Part shown: positions 20,181-30,360 of the stretch, in pieces
Position numbering within the stretch: the stretch's first letter is position 1
Layout: every line of letters starts with the position of its first letter
NCBI GenBank assembly: GCA_958295665.1
Contig: OY282560.1
Coordinates: 257,929,368 to 257,993,367 of the forward strand
Direction: 5' to 3'
Length of the DNA: 64,000 nt
From: Tipula vernalis
Taxonomy: Eukaryota > Arthropoda > Insecta > Diptera > Tipulidae
Position numbers and translations under genes: made by a program
The notes under the pieces: model-generated
The model's input: only the letters and a program-made list of their open reading frames with translations
Database searches by the model: none
What the model was told of the DNA's origin: nothing

Positions 20181-20339
20181 GTCGAGCACAAAATAGTATA
20201 TTATTCAACAAGCATATAATGATAGCTGTTATTCACGAAGATGAAGTTTACCGACACGAGCCGATAGGCGAGTGTCGTAAATCATCTGAGTGAATAACGA
20301 CCATTATATGCGAGTAGAATACTATACTTTGTCCACGAC
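20181..20339. repeat. Imperfect ~160-bp palindrome
   Basis: GTCGAGCACAAAATAGTATA pairs with the inverse of TATACTTTGTCCACGAC; CATATAATGATAGCTGTTAT pairs with ATAACGACCATTATATG; the central CCGACACGAGCCGA meets TAGGCGAGTGTCG. Two ~80-bp arms meet near 20262 with almost no loop. GTCGTGGACAAGG recurs at ~20583, suggesting a related terminus there. Confidence 0.7.
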
Positions 20340-21610
20340 TGATAAAAAATTGTATTTTATTATCAAATCCTTTAAATAAACCTAAAATAATTTACGTCGA
20401 CATTTTGACGTCTCGATTTAATAATAATGAAAAAAGCAAAAGACTACTAGATAAAATTTCAAAAATGAAATTTTTATTTGGTAGTAGTGAATATTGGAAG
20501 ATACTAGTAGATAAACTAGCAGTAAATAATGGATATCATTATAATTAAAGAAACAAATGTATAATGAGTATATTATACGTTAGTCGTGGACAAGGAAAAT
20601 TTTACCAACCGCGCACAATCGTTTTCCAACTTAACCAATTTTTACCAAAATCAAAACGAGACTGACTTAATTAATATTTTTTTTTCAATATCATAAAGGA
20701 GCTCTCATCAAGCAATCTGTTTTTTCCTCTTTTTTTTTCTTCATTGCATTTGTTTTGTTGTTTTTTAAAATTTTTTTTTCTATGTTCACAAAACACAACG
20801 AGCGAGGAGCGACTCATCGAAACGACGACGAACATAAATTTTTTTTTCTTCGCCGTGTTCGTGCCGCGTACACAGAAATTTCCCCTCCCCTCCCCCTGCA
20901 CCCATTTGGAGCAATTACAAGAAAACAGCATCAACAAATCAACAATATATTACAAAAAGAATATTCCAGACGAAAAATACATAAATGACACTCAAAATCA
21001 TGCGCAGTACATAACTTACACATAGGCACAAATGCATTTTATGCTGTGCACATTGAGAATTAAATTTGTTTTAATATTTAATATGCATTGTCAAAGCAAA
21101 ATATGTTTACTTTCAAAGCATAAAAGGAGCATTAACCCCGTGAAGCGCGCGAATCAATTTATTTGCGAAATGATAATTTGATGCTATTTCCTTTTATCAA
21201 ACATTTTTTTATCATGGTTATGACGGTAAGGCGGTCGTAACAATAGGTAGTTATATATAGTTAAATATTTCTGGTATATACCATACATGGCATTTGTAGA
21301 ACATACTGTTCTGTTTAATTTTTCTACTCTAATAAATATGTATGTTTTTGTCTTGCTGAACTGAAAATTATTTCGTTTACCAAAAGTCTATTGTGTTTTG
21401 TGTGTATGCAGAAAAAATTGATTTGTGTTCGTTTTAAATGGGATTCTTATACTTCGTCTAATTGAGTACGTCTGTACGCAATACATAACAAATTATGTAT
21501 GCATTCCAAAGTTTAATACAAGATATTGGTTAATGTATATTGCAACAATAAACTTGTTAACAACTTTCATGTTACTTTCTTTTACTCTAGTAAAATAAAG
21601 TACAGTATAT
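20340..21610. other. Mostly AT-rich; a G+C-richer patch at ~20800-20920
   Basis: The patch (CGAGCGAGGAGCGACTCATC, then CCCCTCCCCTCCCCC) is unusual here and might be a promoter or 5' UTR, but I see no supported exon beside it. Frames of 77-93 aa on both strands in this patch overlap and none is convincing. Confidence 0.3.
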
Positions 21611-21619
21611 GTAGTTATC

Positions 21620-21830
21620 ATGAAAATTTTGGAACTTGAAATTTTTAGAGATTATCTATTTTGAGGTCCCCTGAGTCCGATAAAGTGGGTTTCGAAATGG
21701 TGTCTGTCTGTCAGTATGTCAGCTTGTGTCCTTTCAACAGCCCAGATGGTTTAACCAATCGAACCGAAACTTTACATTTAAGCTTTTTTGATAAATTGGG
21801 AGGTCCCAGTGGATTTTACTCCAAATCGGC
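21620..21830 (+). repeat. ~200-bp direct repeat, copy 1
   Basis: Contains CCCCTGAGTCCGA, GTGGGTTTCGAAAT, GTGTCTGTCTGTC, CAGCCCAGATGGTT and CCAATCGAACCGAAAC. It matches 22250-22420. The run of CTGTCTGTC followed by an ATGGTT-type sequence is common in dispersed insect repeats (recall). The family is unknown. Confidence 0.7.
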
Positions 21831-22249
21831 TAACCGGGAGTGGGCACTCCCTTGGTGCAGAAAATTTATTTTGCAAATATCTTAAAAAGTATAAGGTTTA
21901 CAAAAAACTACAATACTTAATACAAAATGTATGGCAAGGGTTGAAAACAATTTATATTTTTTGTGTTATTTTATTTAATCGTTAAAAATATACGAGTTTT
22001 TTCGTAAATTCAATAAAGTAGTTTGTTCAAGCGATTTTCTTTGGGACAAGGTTGGTAAAGTTTTGGAGTCCTGAACCAAATTGAATCTGAATTTAAATTT
22101 CCTTGAATAAATTATCGGCTTGAATTTTAATTTGGTTTATGAGTCAAATCATAGATTTTATGCAAATTGTTTTTTCAATTGGTAGAAATAGGAAAAAAAT
22201 AGTTTTACTTTCTTTCACGTAAATAAAATAAAGTATAGTAATCATAAAA

Positions 22250-22425
22250 ATTTTGAACCTTTAGATTTTTAGAGATTTACATGTTTTGAGATCCCCTGAG
22301 TCCGAAAATGTGGGTTTCGAAATAGTGTCTGTCTGTCCGGCTGTCAGTCTGTGTCCGCTCTACAGCCCAGATGGTTCAACCAATCGAACTGAAACTTAAG
22401 ATTTAAGCTTTTTTGAATGCTTTAT
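22250..22425 (+). repeat. ~200-bp direct repeat, copy 2
   Basis: Same landmarks as the copy at 21620 (CCCCTGAGTCCGAAAATGTG, CAGCCCAGATGGTTCAACCA). The copies are roughly 85% alike by eye and lie 630 bp apart. Confidence 0.7.
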
Positions 22426-22429
22426 AAAA

Positions 22430-23682
22430 TGTCTTAAAATTCTCAGTTCGTAAAAGAAAGTCGTTTGTTGGCCACACCTCCATTTTTTGATTTATATTTG
22501 AGTTATTTAATATAATTTAGTACGGCAACATTAAGCTGTTAGTATTTTATGTGTTCTTAATTATTTGAAATTATTGTGAAATGGGTGGGATTTAAACGGA
22601 ATTTTGGAATTAGCTAATTAAATTATAAATCTGGAAATTAAACTTATATGGTTTCAGGTATTAGACGATTTTAAATTCTAATTTTAGAATTTTAAAAAAA
22701 TTAAGTAATTACATTAAATTTTTGTGTTGGAATTTAGTTGATAATTAGGAAGGAATTCGATGCATTGAAATTTTCAGATGAGAAACCGGGCACGGCTTCA
22801 GTGTTTATCTATTATTGTTCATTATTTAATTATTTGTTATGGAAGTTTTAGAGCGGAGTAACCGGGTGCGGCTTTTTATTTAATTTTATTTCATTATTGT
22901 TATTGCCGATTTGTTAAATTCAATTTAGTATGGAAACGTTGAACTATTAGTATGTAATATATTCAGATTAATTTAAACTATTTTGCAGAGCTATTTGTTT
23001 AATTTCTGGAGTCAATAGCTAGTTAATCTAAAGAATTGGAAATTAAATTTTATGGGGTTTCAGATTTTTGGTTTTTGATTTGGGAATTTTAGTTTAAAAA
23101 AAGATATTTAGTGTTTAAAATTCATAATTTGGAATTAAAATTTTTATGCATCTTAAATTTCAGGTTATTTAGCTAGTGTTTAATTTGCTGTCCTTCAATT
23201 TAGATGCTGAATTGAATTTATTTTATTTAAGGGTGTTAAGGGCTCATTTTAAATAAAGAATTAATAGTGAAGTAAATTAGGTTTTGGGTTTAACTGAATT
23301 TAATGGAATTAAATTAATTTTTATTAAAATCAAATTGAATTAAATTTAGTGAAATTTTTTTTTCCGTGTAATCGCATCATTAATGTCATAAAGTTAGTGT
23401 TGATGTTTGGTATTGGTATTGATGTGGATTTGGTGTTAATGCTCATACTGGTATTAATGTTAATGTTAGGTTGTGGTATTAGTATAGTCTAGAAAACACC
23501 TGAGAAACTCGACCAAGATGACACTAGCTGAGGTGACAGCACGATGAGCGGGATTTAGTTATTGTCAAACTATTAATGTTAATTTGTTCGTAGTCATAAA
23601 GATTAATCTATAATTTGTTTCAGAGAATTAAATTTATACTTAATAAATTTTAGAATAGTTATCTTATTATAAAGGATTAATA
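22430..23682. other. AT-rich, no gene seen
   Basis: Very AT-rich with scattered similar phrases such as GAAACCGGGCACGGCTT / AACCGGGTGCGGCTT, at ~22783 and ~22860, indicating an old duplication. No coding region. Confidence 0.4.
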
Positions 23683-23829
23683 CATATGTTAAATTTAGGA
23701 AATTCTTGAAGAACCCGAAACAACTTTACAGGAATTTGAGCAGTAGATGAACTTTAAATTGTGTTGTCTTGTGTTAAATAATTTACTAAAAATATATTAC
23801 TAACAAATTTACTAACTATCAACTACTTA

Positions 23830-23982
23830 GGTGTCTGGAACCGGGTTGATTCTTTGTTGCTAACCTACCTTTCCTTTCCTTCGGTTTTGTTATGTGTAAA
23901 GGGGGTACGGATGGCCCGGCGTCATTCGGGAGTCTTGCTTAGGCTTGTTCGTACACCCTGATTAATCAATCAATCAATCTTG
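23830..23982 (+). mobile_element. Possible 3' end of a non-LTR element with (AATC)n tail
   Basis: A G+C-richer stretch (GGTACGGATGGCCCGGCG, GGGAGTCTTGCTTAGG) ends in GATTAATCAATCAATCAATC. The following CTCGATCAAATTTTGT also occurs at 17772-17787 and could be a target duplication. There is no RT sequence inside the 6.2 kb between them, so the element would be non-coding or heavily replaced. Confidence 0.35.
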
Positions 23983-25721
23983 CTCGATCAAATTTTGTAT
24001 TTTATTTTATGTGTATACGACACAAATATATTCTTTACATACAATGTTGTGATTTCTGCCATGACAGCGTCGCGATAGTAATATAAAAATTTATGAATAT
24101 TTTGTATTGTAACAAGTACATAAATTGTAAATTTTTATGGTAGAATCACATATTTTATCCTAATAATTCAATAATTATCGAAATTTGTACTCTGTTCCGC
24201 CATTTTCATCTGAATTATTTCGTAAATATTATATAGTTTCTGCGCCCACTTTTTTTAATCGATTGCTGTGGTTTTTAATCTTTTGTCTTTATTATATTTT
24301 TTTTTGTAAATTTAATTTTTAACACTTGGGTTAATCGTAACTGTCGTTTTGACAAAGATTATCCAATCTTCTTAACCACACTTTTTTTTTTTTTTTTTGT
24401 ATGAGTTTATAAAAAAAAATTAAAATAATTGTATATTTGAATGGTTGAGAGAAATAAATAAATAATTAAATTAAATGTCTTGGGTGTATGTAACCCATAC
24501 AAAATTAAAGCTGCTTTATTTTATGTTTGGTATTATGCGGGATGTAACTTGTAGTCCAAATAGATTATTATTTGAAGCTTGGTAAATTTGGTAATTATGT
24601 AAATTGTTATACATTCAATTTCCATGCCTAAATTATTTTATTTTTTAGGGGCCGATTCAAATTAATAATTGATTGTGAAGTGAATCTGGGTTTCAGTGAA
24701 TAGGAAGAAATCAGTTAGTTATTGAAGAGTATTTTGTAATAAAATAATAGAAATATTTGTTTTAGCTTAGAAACATCTGGAATACCTGACTGGATTTTCG
24801 GGAATATCAAGCATTCAACAAAGCGTGTTTATGAAAAATCGTGGTCTTGTTCAATCTAATTTATCATATATTGCTGACAAAAAGATTTAATGAAATTTAG
24901 ATAAAAGGTGTAATCTAAGTGGAAATCAGATGCCATGATTTTAATTATAAAATTTAAATTCTGTTGTATTTAGTAATAATAGGTGATTCGTTTTTTTTTT
25001 TAGTTTTTGAGCTTTTCCAGAGATTCCCGAGAAAATGGATTCTGCTTTCAGGAATTTCAAATAGCCAATGGATAAGGATTTTAGAAATTATGATATCTTC
25101 ATTTTTTTGTATTCTTAATCTTATACATATTATAAGCAGTTGAGCTCGAACTTCATTCTTTAGGAACTTACTAACTAACATCTTATCATTTGATTTTGGT
25201 TACGGGTAACATTAATGTTAACGCTTTACAGGACAGCGCCCATCATAGGGCGAACTTTATAATATTAGTGCAGTTGGGAGGCGAGTTGACGAGAAAAATG
25301 AGACGGAACAATTACCACAACATTCATGGGCATGGGAATATCATGACGATGGAATGAAATCTCGCCACCTACCTCACCGTCAGTGGAAAAATAGTGTCAA
25401 GAAAAAGAGTGTAATTTTGAGTAAAATAATAATAAATAATTAAGTTTCTACAGCTTTTCAGAAGTGCAGCTCTAACAGGGGAACGCTCTACAGATTGTGT
25501 TCAGTCTTCTGCTTCATCAATTTGCTTTCCATGAACAAGAAGCAGCAAACAATCCTGTAGTCTATATACCATATGTATTACTAACAAATATACTAGATAT
25601 CGACTGCTAGTTGGTGGTTTAGTTTTGAAACACCTGGAAAACCTGAATGGATTTCCAGAAACATCAAACATCCAATGACGCATAGTTTACAAATTGTGTT
25701 GTTGTCTTGAGCTAACTATTA

Positions 25722-25930
25722 CTAAAGATACATGTTAAACCGAAAGTGGTCTGACTGAAAACGTCCGAGATAAATTCAACACGTACACGGCGGCTTGACT
25801 GAAAGCAAAGATTATTAACAAGAAGATCTTGTTAATAATCTTTGCTTTCAGTCAAGCCGCCGTGCGTACATGTTGAATTTATCTCGAACGATTTCAGTCA
25901 GATCACTTTCGGTTTAACATGTATCTTTAG
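25722..25930. mobile_element. Fold-back MITE, near-perfect 209-bp palindrome, TA target
   Basis: TA | CTAAAGATACATGTTAAACC ... GGTTTAACATGTATCTTTAG | TA. Left arm 25722-25822, loop AAGAT 25823-25827, right arm 25828-25930. The arms differ at about six positions. It is inserted into one of the diverged repeats. TA duplication and palindromic structure fit a Tc1/mariner-mobilised fold-back. Transcribed RNA would form a ~100-bp hairpin. Confidence 0.85.
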
Positions 25931-27060
25931 TATATATTACTGACAAGAAGATTTAATGAAACTAAAGAAAAAAAAATGGAATCTAGGTTTTAATCGGATA
26001 CCGTGATTTTGATTTATATAAACTAAATCCTGCTAATTAAGTAGTAAATGTTTAGTAATAATGGGTTAATTTTGATTGCATAGATTACTGAGAATTTTGA
26101 TTCAGCTCCCAGAAATTTTAAATATTCAATGGATGTGTAGTTATGAATTGTATTGTCTTGATTTCTTGACTCGTAATTTATAAGCTCGTCAGTTTGGACT
26201 TCATACTTTAGGAATCAATTAGCGTCTTATTATTTTAATTTTGGCTACGGTAACATTAATGGTAAAGTGTTACAGGGCAGCGTCCATCACGGGCCAAATT
26301 TGCATGTAATGGTCGTTTCAGCTGAATTATAGTTCTAAGTTACGACAGTGAGCAGTTTGGCGGAAACTATGTGAATGGGTAATCGATACTAATTTTATTT
26401 ATTCATTTTCAGAGTTTTAAATAATTTTTTAATAGTTTTTTATTTGTTTTGTTTGAAGTAGTATTTAATTTGTTGAAATTTGTTGAAATTTATTTGTTGA
26501 AATTTATTTATTTACTTAAATTTTGGGACACCCTACTACTTATTTATAATAAGGTGTCCTCGTTTATAATAAGGCTCCAACTTTGTTTAATTAGCCTCAA
26601 TCCTCTAGTTCTAAATTTCCATATTACAGGGACAAACTTGATCACTTGAAGGGGTCATTCAAGTAAATTGAAATAGCTATTTAGGCATAAATAGAACGAG
26701 GGATACATCGACCAGCCACGACGGTACAAAAATTGGATACTTACCAAGGTATTTATATTTAGATCAATAAGAACAAAGGTGTTTAGAGTATTTGATGGGG
26801 TTTATTTTAAGCGTACTGGTAAATAATTTAATGTGTTTCAGATTCTAATGTAGTTCCAGAATTAATTATTCTTAAATCGATTAAATAATTCTGATTTTAG
26901 AAATAAAGTTATAGCCTAATTCAACTCTCCAGGAACAACAAGCAATTAAAAAGAAAAAAATATCATGTAGTCTAGAAATTGTGTTATCTTGTGCTAACTT
27001 ATTTAATATATTATTACTAACAAATTTACTATCAACTACTTCCCATTGCGAATTAATTAT

Positions 27061-27858
27061 TACATTGGCGAATGAATGTTCAGTATGAATGAATGTACGT
27101 GTTCAGTAAACACACTGGCGAATATCGAATGTGCGGTACCGGCTTAAACGTGATGCCGAATAGTAAATGTTTAGTTTTTGGTAAATACCCTAATGTATGG
27201 ACGTAGTGGTTAGGGTAAATGCCCGCTATTTGCCAGGCTCCAACTTTCCCACCAATTATCGGTAAATTCCTACACATAAAACTAGAGTTAGTCGTGATTA
27301 TTTTTGTATACATTTATAGTGATATCTATTATTGTACAGCACAAAAAACCGACCATAATACAAATTAACATTAAAATGAAAATGTGAATATAAAACAAGT
27401 TTTAAGGTTGTGGCTTTCGCGGAGCCAATGTGAAGCGACTTTGGGGAGCTCGGCATTTTAGTATGTGAAATAATTTATTTTATAAACAATTTTTATTGGT
27501 AACATTTTCTATAATCTAGAAATCTTGAAAGTTGTATAAATTATGTGAAAGCGGGAATCCTGTAAGGGGTTTGGGCCATCGTATACATAATCTAATACTT
27601 TGAATTTTAATTACCTTGAATTATGAAATAAAATAATCTTAAAAACACTGCTATATTTATTAAACTTACTATGACTCTATTATTATTTTATTAAACTGGG
27701 ACTATTGAAATAATGTTACGAGTAACTTTTATTTACAAATGAAATCTTAATTTTCGCCTTATACCTTTATTACTATTGAACATTATGATAAAACAAATAT
27801 TTTTTAATTTGGCTATTCGGCACCAGATATTACTAATATTAATAACATAATCACCCCT
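27061..27858. other. AT-rich spacer
   Basis: No supported feature. A 77-aa minus-strand frame at 27080-27313 has no recognisable motif. Confidence 0.4.
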
Positions 27859-27869
27859 ATTATGACTAA
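27859..27869. repeat. Left 11-bp target-site duplication of the R1-like element
   Basis: ATTATGACTAA, repeated exactly at 29146-29156 after the poly-A tail. Confidence 0.85.
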
Positions 27870-28941
27870 TGGTCATAAATTCTATACTTTTATACGGGTG
27901 TGAAATATGGGCGGACACACTAAAGACGGATAAATATAGGAAAGTAATGGCCACTGTACAGCGTCGTGGGGCACTCAGAATCTATAGTTCCTACAGAACG
28001 GTATCGGAACCGGCTGTTATGGTCATTGCGGGTGTTATCCCTACACTCAAAAAAATATGCGGTGCTAATTTGTTTTTTATCCGAAAAAGTATTTTGATTT
28101 TGTCCAACCGAATATAGTTTTATAAAATTAAGCACGCATCAACGGATAAATATTTTTAACTATCCGATAAGATAAATGTTTAGAAAAACTTCTTTTGGAT
28201 CTAATAAAATACACCTTTCGGTGTTTTTCCTAATAACATACACCTTTCGGTGTGTTCCTAAACATGAATGTTCCTGTTTGTTATTTATGCGGTGTAAAAA
28301 TTTTTATCCAAATGTATTTTATGTCATTTTTATTAAAATATCCGATTGGATTCAAATTTTAAATATCCGATCGGTGGGACACTATGTAACACGGATTCGG
28401 TGTTGTGGTGACCCTTTATTTTTTTGTGTGTATCGACCTAATGGCTGAAGAAAGGAAAAAGATCTACGATATCAAGGACGACCTTGACAGTGAAGAAGCA
28501 AGAAGTGTGGCCAGAGAATATACCATGCTGTGCTGGCAAGAGAAGTGGCAAACAGAGGACCGTGGAAGGTGGACTGCAAGGCTGATAAGAAACCTGGCCG
28601 AGTGGATAGAGAGGAAACATGGTGAAACAAATTATTTCTTCACCCAATTCCTCACAGACCATGGGTATTTCTGCAAATATTTGTTCACGATGGGGAAGGT
28701 GGAAAACCCGTCATGCATTTATGGGGATGCAGGCCTTGATGACGCGCAACAAACATTCTTTACATGCGAGAAGTGGAAACGTGAGAGAGAAGAACTTGAA
28801 AGGAAAATCAGCAACGCAACGCCCGATAATATCGTTAACAGGATGCTCAGAACGGAGTCGAATTGGAATCTAGTGGCCCAGTATGTGGAACTGATCCTAC
28901 GGCGAAAGAAAACAGCAATGGATAACCACCAGCGAAGATAG
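27869..28941 (+). pseudogene. R1-type ORF2 C-terminal fragment, split by a MITE
   Basis: Part 1 (27869-28043) encodes the end of the RT thumb region: YGCEIWADTL, VQRRGALRIYSSYRTVSEPA, VIAGVIP. Part 2 (from about 28431 to TAG 28939-28941) encodes AEERKKIYD, GRWTARLIRNLAEWIERKHG, FFTQFLTDHGYF and the C-terminal zinc-knuckle remnant NPSCIYGD...DAQQTFFTCEKW. These are typical of the R1 clade downstream of the RT. The 389 bp separating them (MITE plus one TA) shift the frame by two, exactly the difference between the two open frames, so the coding sequence was intact here before the MITE arrived. It is not a complete protein: endonuclease and most of the RT are missing. Confidence 0.88.
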
Positions 28942-29145
28942 AAGTGAAATTAGTGAAATTATAAAAAATATAAAAATTATAAATATGGGAGGCCTATGAG
29001 GTCAAAATACGAGACACCATGCTGATGTAATACGAAAAATAGTTCCAGGATGGATTTGTGTCTGAAATAGAGGAGGTTTTTAGTGGGTGAGAGTCCCACA
29101 CACCGTGCATAATGCATTTTCCTCCCCTACATAAAAAAAAAAAAA
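27870..29145 (+). mobile_element. 5'-truncated R1-type non-LTR retrotransposon
   Basis: It is bounded by 11-bp duplications and ends in a ~14-bp A tail. It retains only the last ~260 codons of ORF2 and the 3' UTR. A MITE (28044-28430) later inserted into it. 5' truncation with a target duplication is standard for incomplete target-primed reverse transcription. Confidence 0.88.
28044..28430. mobile_element. 387-bp MITE inside the R1-type ORF, TA target
   Basis: Ends CACTCAAAAAAATATGCGG and the inverse CACACAAAAAAATAAAGGG, flanked by TA at 28042-28043 and 28431-28432. It has no ORF of its own. It contains a short tandem duplication, ACACCTTTCGGTGT at 28211 and 28238. Probably mobilised by a Tc1/mariner-type transposase. 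Confidence 0.85.
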
Positions 29146-29156
29146 ATTATGACTAA
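29146..29156. repeat. Right 11-bp target-site duplication
   Basis: ATTATGACTAA, partner of 27859-27869. Confidence 0.85.
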
Positions 29157-29159
29157 CGG

Positions 29160-29268
29160 GTCGATCGACAATCGACACGGCCGTGTATTGCGTTTTCGTT
29201 TCTTTATTTGATATTAACAATATGAAAAACGAAAAGGCAACACAGAGTCGTGTCGATTGTCGATCGAC
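29160..29268. repeat. ~109-bp hairpin, 42-bp arms
   Basis: GTCGATCGACAATCGACAC at the left pairs perfectly with GTGTCGATTGTCGATCGAC at the right. Further in, CGTTTTCGTTT pairs with AAACGAAAAGG with small mismatches. The loop is ~24 nt. It lies directly after the R1-type element's right duplication. Confidence 0.8.
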
Positions 29269-29292
29269 TCGACACCTCATAATAGGATAAAT

Positions 29293-29570
29293 GTTACGTT
29301 TTTGTCTTGTCAATCAAGGTTCGAATCACTGGATTGTTAATAAAACAAACCATTTCAATTTAATCACAAACGAATTAATTTATTGAGCACAAAAATTATT
29401 AGAACACAATTTATTAACAAAAATTCACAAAATCATTTATTATAATTTTTGCACAATTTTACTGTTCAACTTTTATATCGCACTAATTCACTTTTTAAAT
29501 CACATTTAATTCACTTTTTCATCTTTACACTATCGCTTCCAAATACTAATTTATCTAATTCGATCTCTTT
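29293..29570 (+). repeat. LTR-like direct repeat, copy 1
   Basis: Begins TGTTACGTTTTTGTCTTGTC and matches 30160-30360: AATCAAGGTTCG, ACTGGATTGT, AATTCACAAAATCA and ACACTATCGCT...CCAAATACTAAT. A TGTTACG start is common for insect LTRs (recall). No coding region lies between the copies, so these look like solo or diverged LTRs. Confidence 0.6.
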
Positions 29571-30159
29571 CACTTTTTATACTCTCAAACAAAAACTTCT
29601 AGAAATTTCATGAATTTTCCAGTAAGAATAGTCTAGAAATATTTAGGACAGTTTTATCAGGGAAAATTTAATTTTAGTACAGTAATTTTTCGCTATTAAA
29701 TAAGTTATTCTATTCTACCTTAGGTTCCATCCTAACAATAATCAAAATTTTAAGAGTTCAAGTCAAACTCATACACAACAAAAAATTAATACACTTTTAA
29801 AGAATATTCGCCCATTTCAGCCTTCTCCTTATGAAATGATATACATTTTTTTATTCACTTTTCATATATTTTGGAATGTACACTCTCCCTATATTTTTTT
29901 AAGTTCGAAGACTAAACCGTTAGAATTTAAATTTCTCACCAATAATGCAAAATCTACAAAAAATTAAATACTGTTTTCATTTTATTTAACGGTATTTATT
30001 TGTTAATTTTTCATTCAATAGTCAAAGGCGTAGGCGTTACAATTTTATAAATGAATTTTCAGAAGAAGCCCGGTAAAGTAGGCATTCTGCAAAAAATAAA
30101 CTAACTTTTTAAGTGTAAGAGTTTGACTTTGACTCACTGTAAGTTAACACCATTATATT

Positions 30160-30360
30160 GTTACGTTTTTGCCTTGTCAATCAAGGTTCGTATTACTGGA
30201 TTGTGAATAAAACAAAATCAATTCAATTTATCACCAACGAATATATTTATTTAACACAAGAATTATTACAACACAATTTTCCAATAATTCACAAAATCAC
30301 TTCATTTTAATACTCACACTTTAATTTTCACACTATCGCTGACCAAATACTAATAATCCA
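30160..30360 (+). repeat. LTR-like direct repeat, copy 2
   Basis: Partner of 29293-29570, starting TTGTTACGTTTTTGCCTTG. The internal landmarks are in the same order with about 25% divergence by eye. The ~590 bp between the copies contain no recognisable gag or pol. Confidence 0.6.

Larger units (their letters stand above)
23683..27060. repeat. Block of old, diverged direct repeats
   Basis: Several phrases recur at irregular intervals: AATTGTGTTGTCTTG-like (23758, 25692, 26150, 26977), TTACTAACAAATTTACTA (23798, 25578, 27012), GAAACACCTGGAAAACCTGA-like (24770, 25626), and GGTAACATTAATG...TTACAGG.CAGCG.CCATCA (25205, 26250). This looks like four to six degraded copies of a ~0.6-0.9-kb unit with insertions. 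No coding sequence was seen. Confidence 0.55.

Noticed and set aside
27080..27313. 77-aa minus-strand frame
   Set aside because: No motif, no splice context, AT-driven.
29300..29345. GGTTCGAATC, a perfect tRNA/SINE B-box-like motif at ~29322
   Set aside because: No A box or cloverleaf can be built around it, and the motif lies in an LTR-like repeat whose second copy has lost it (GGTTCGTATT).
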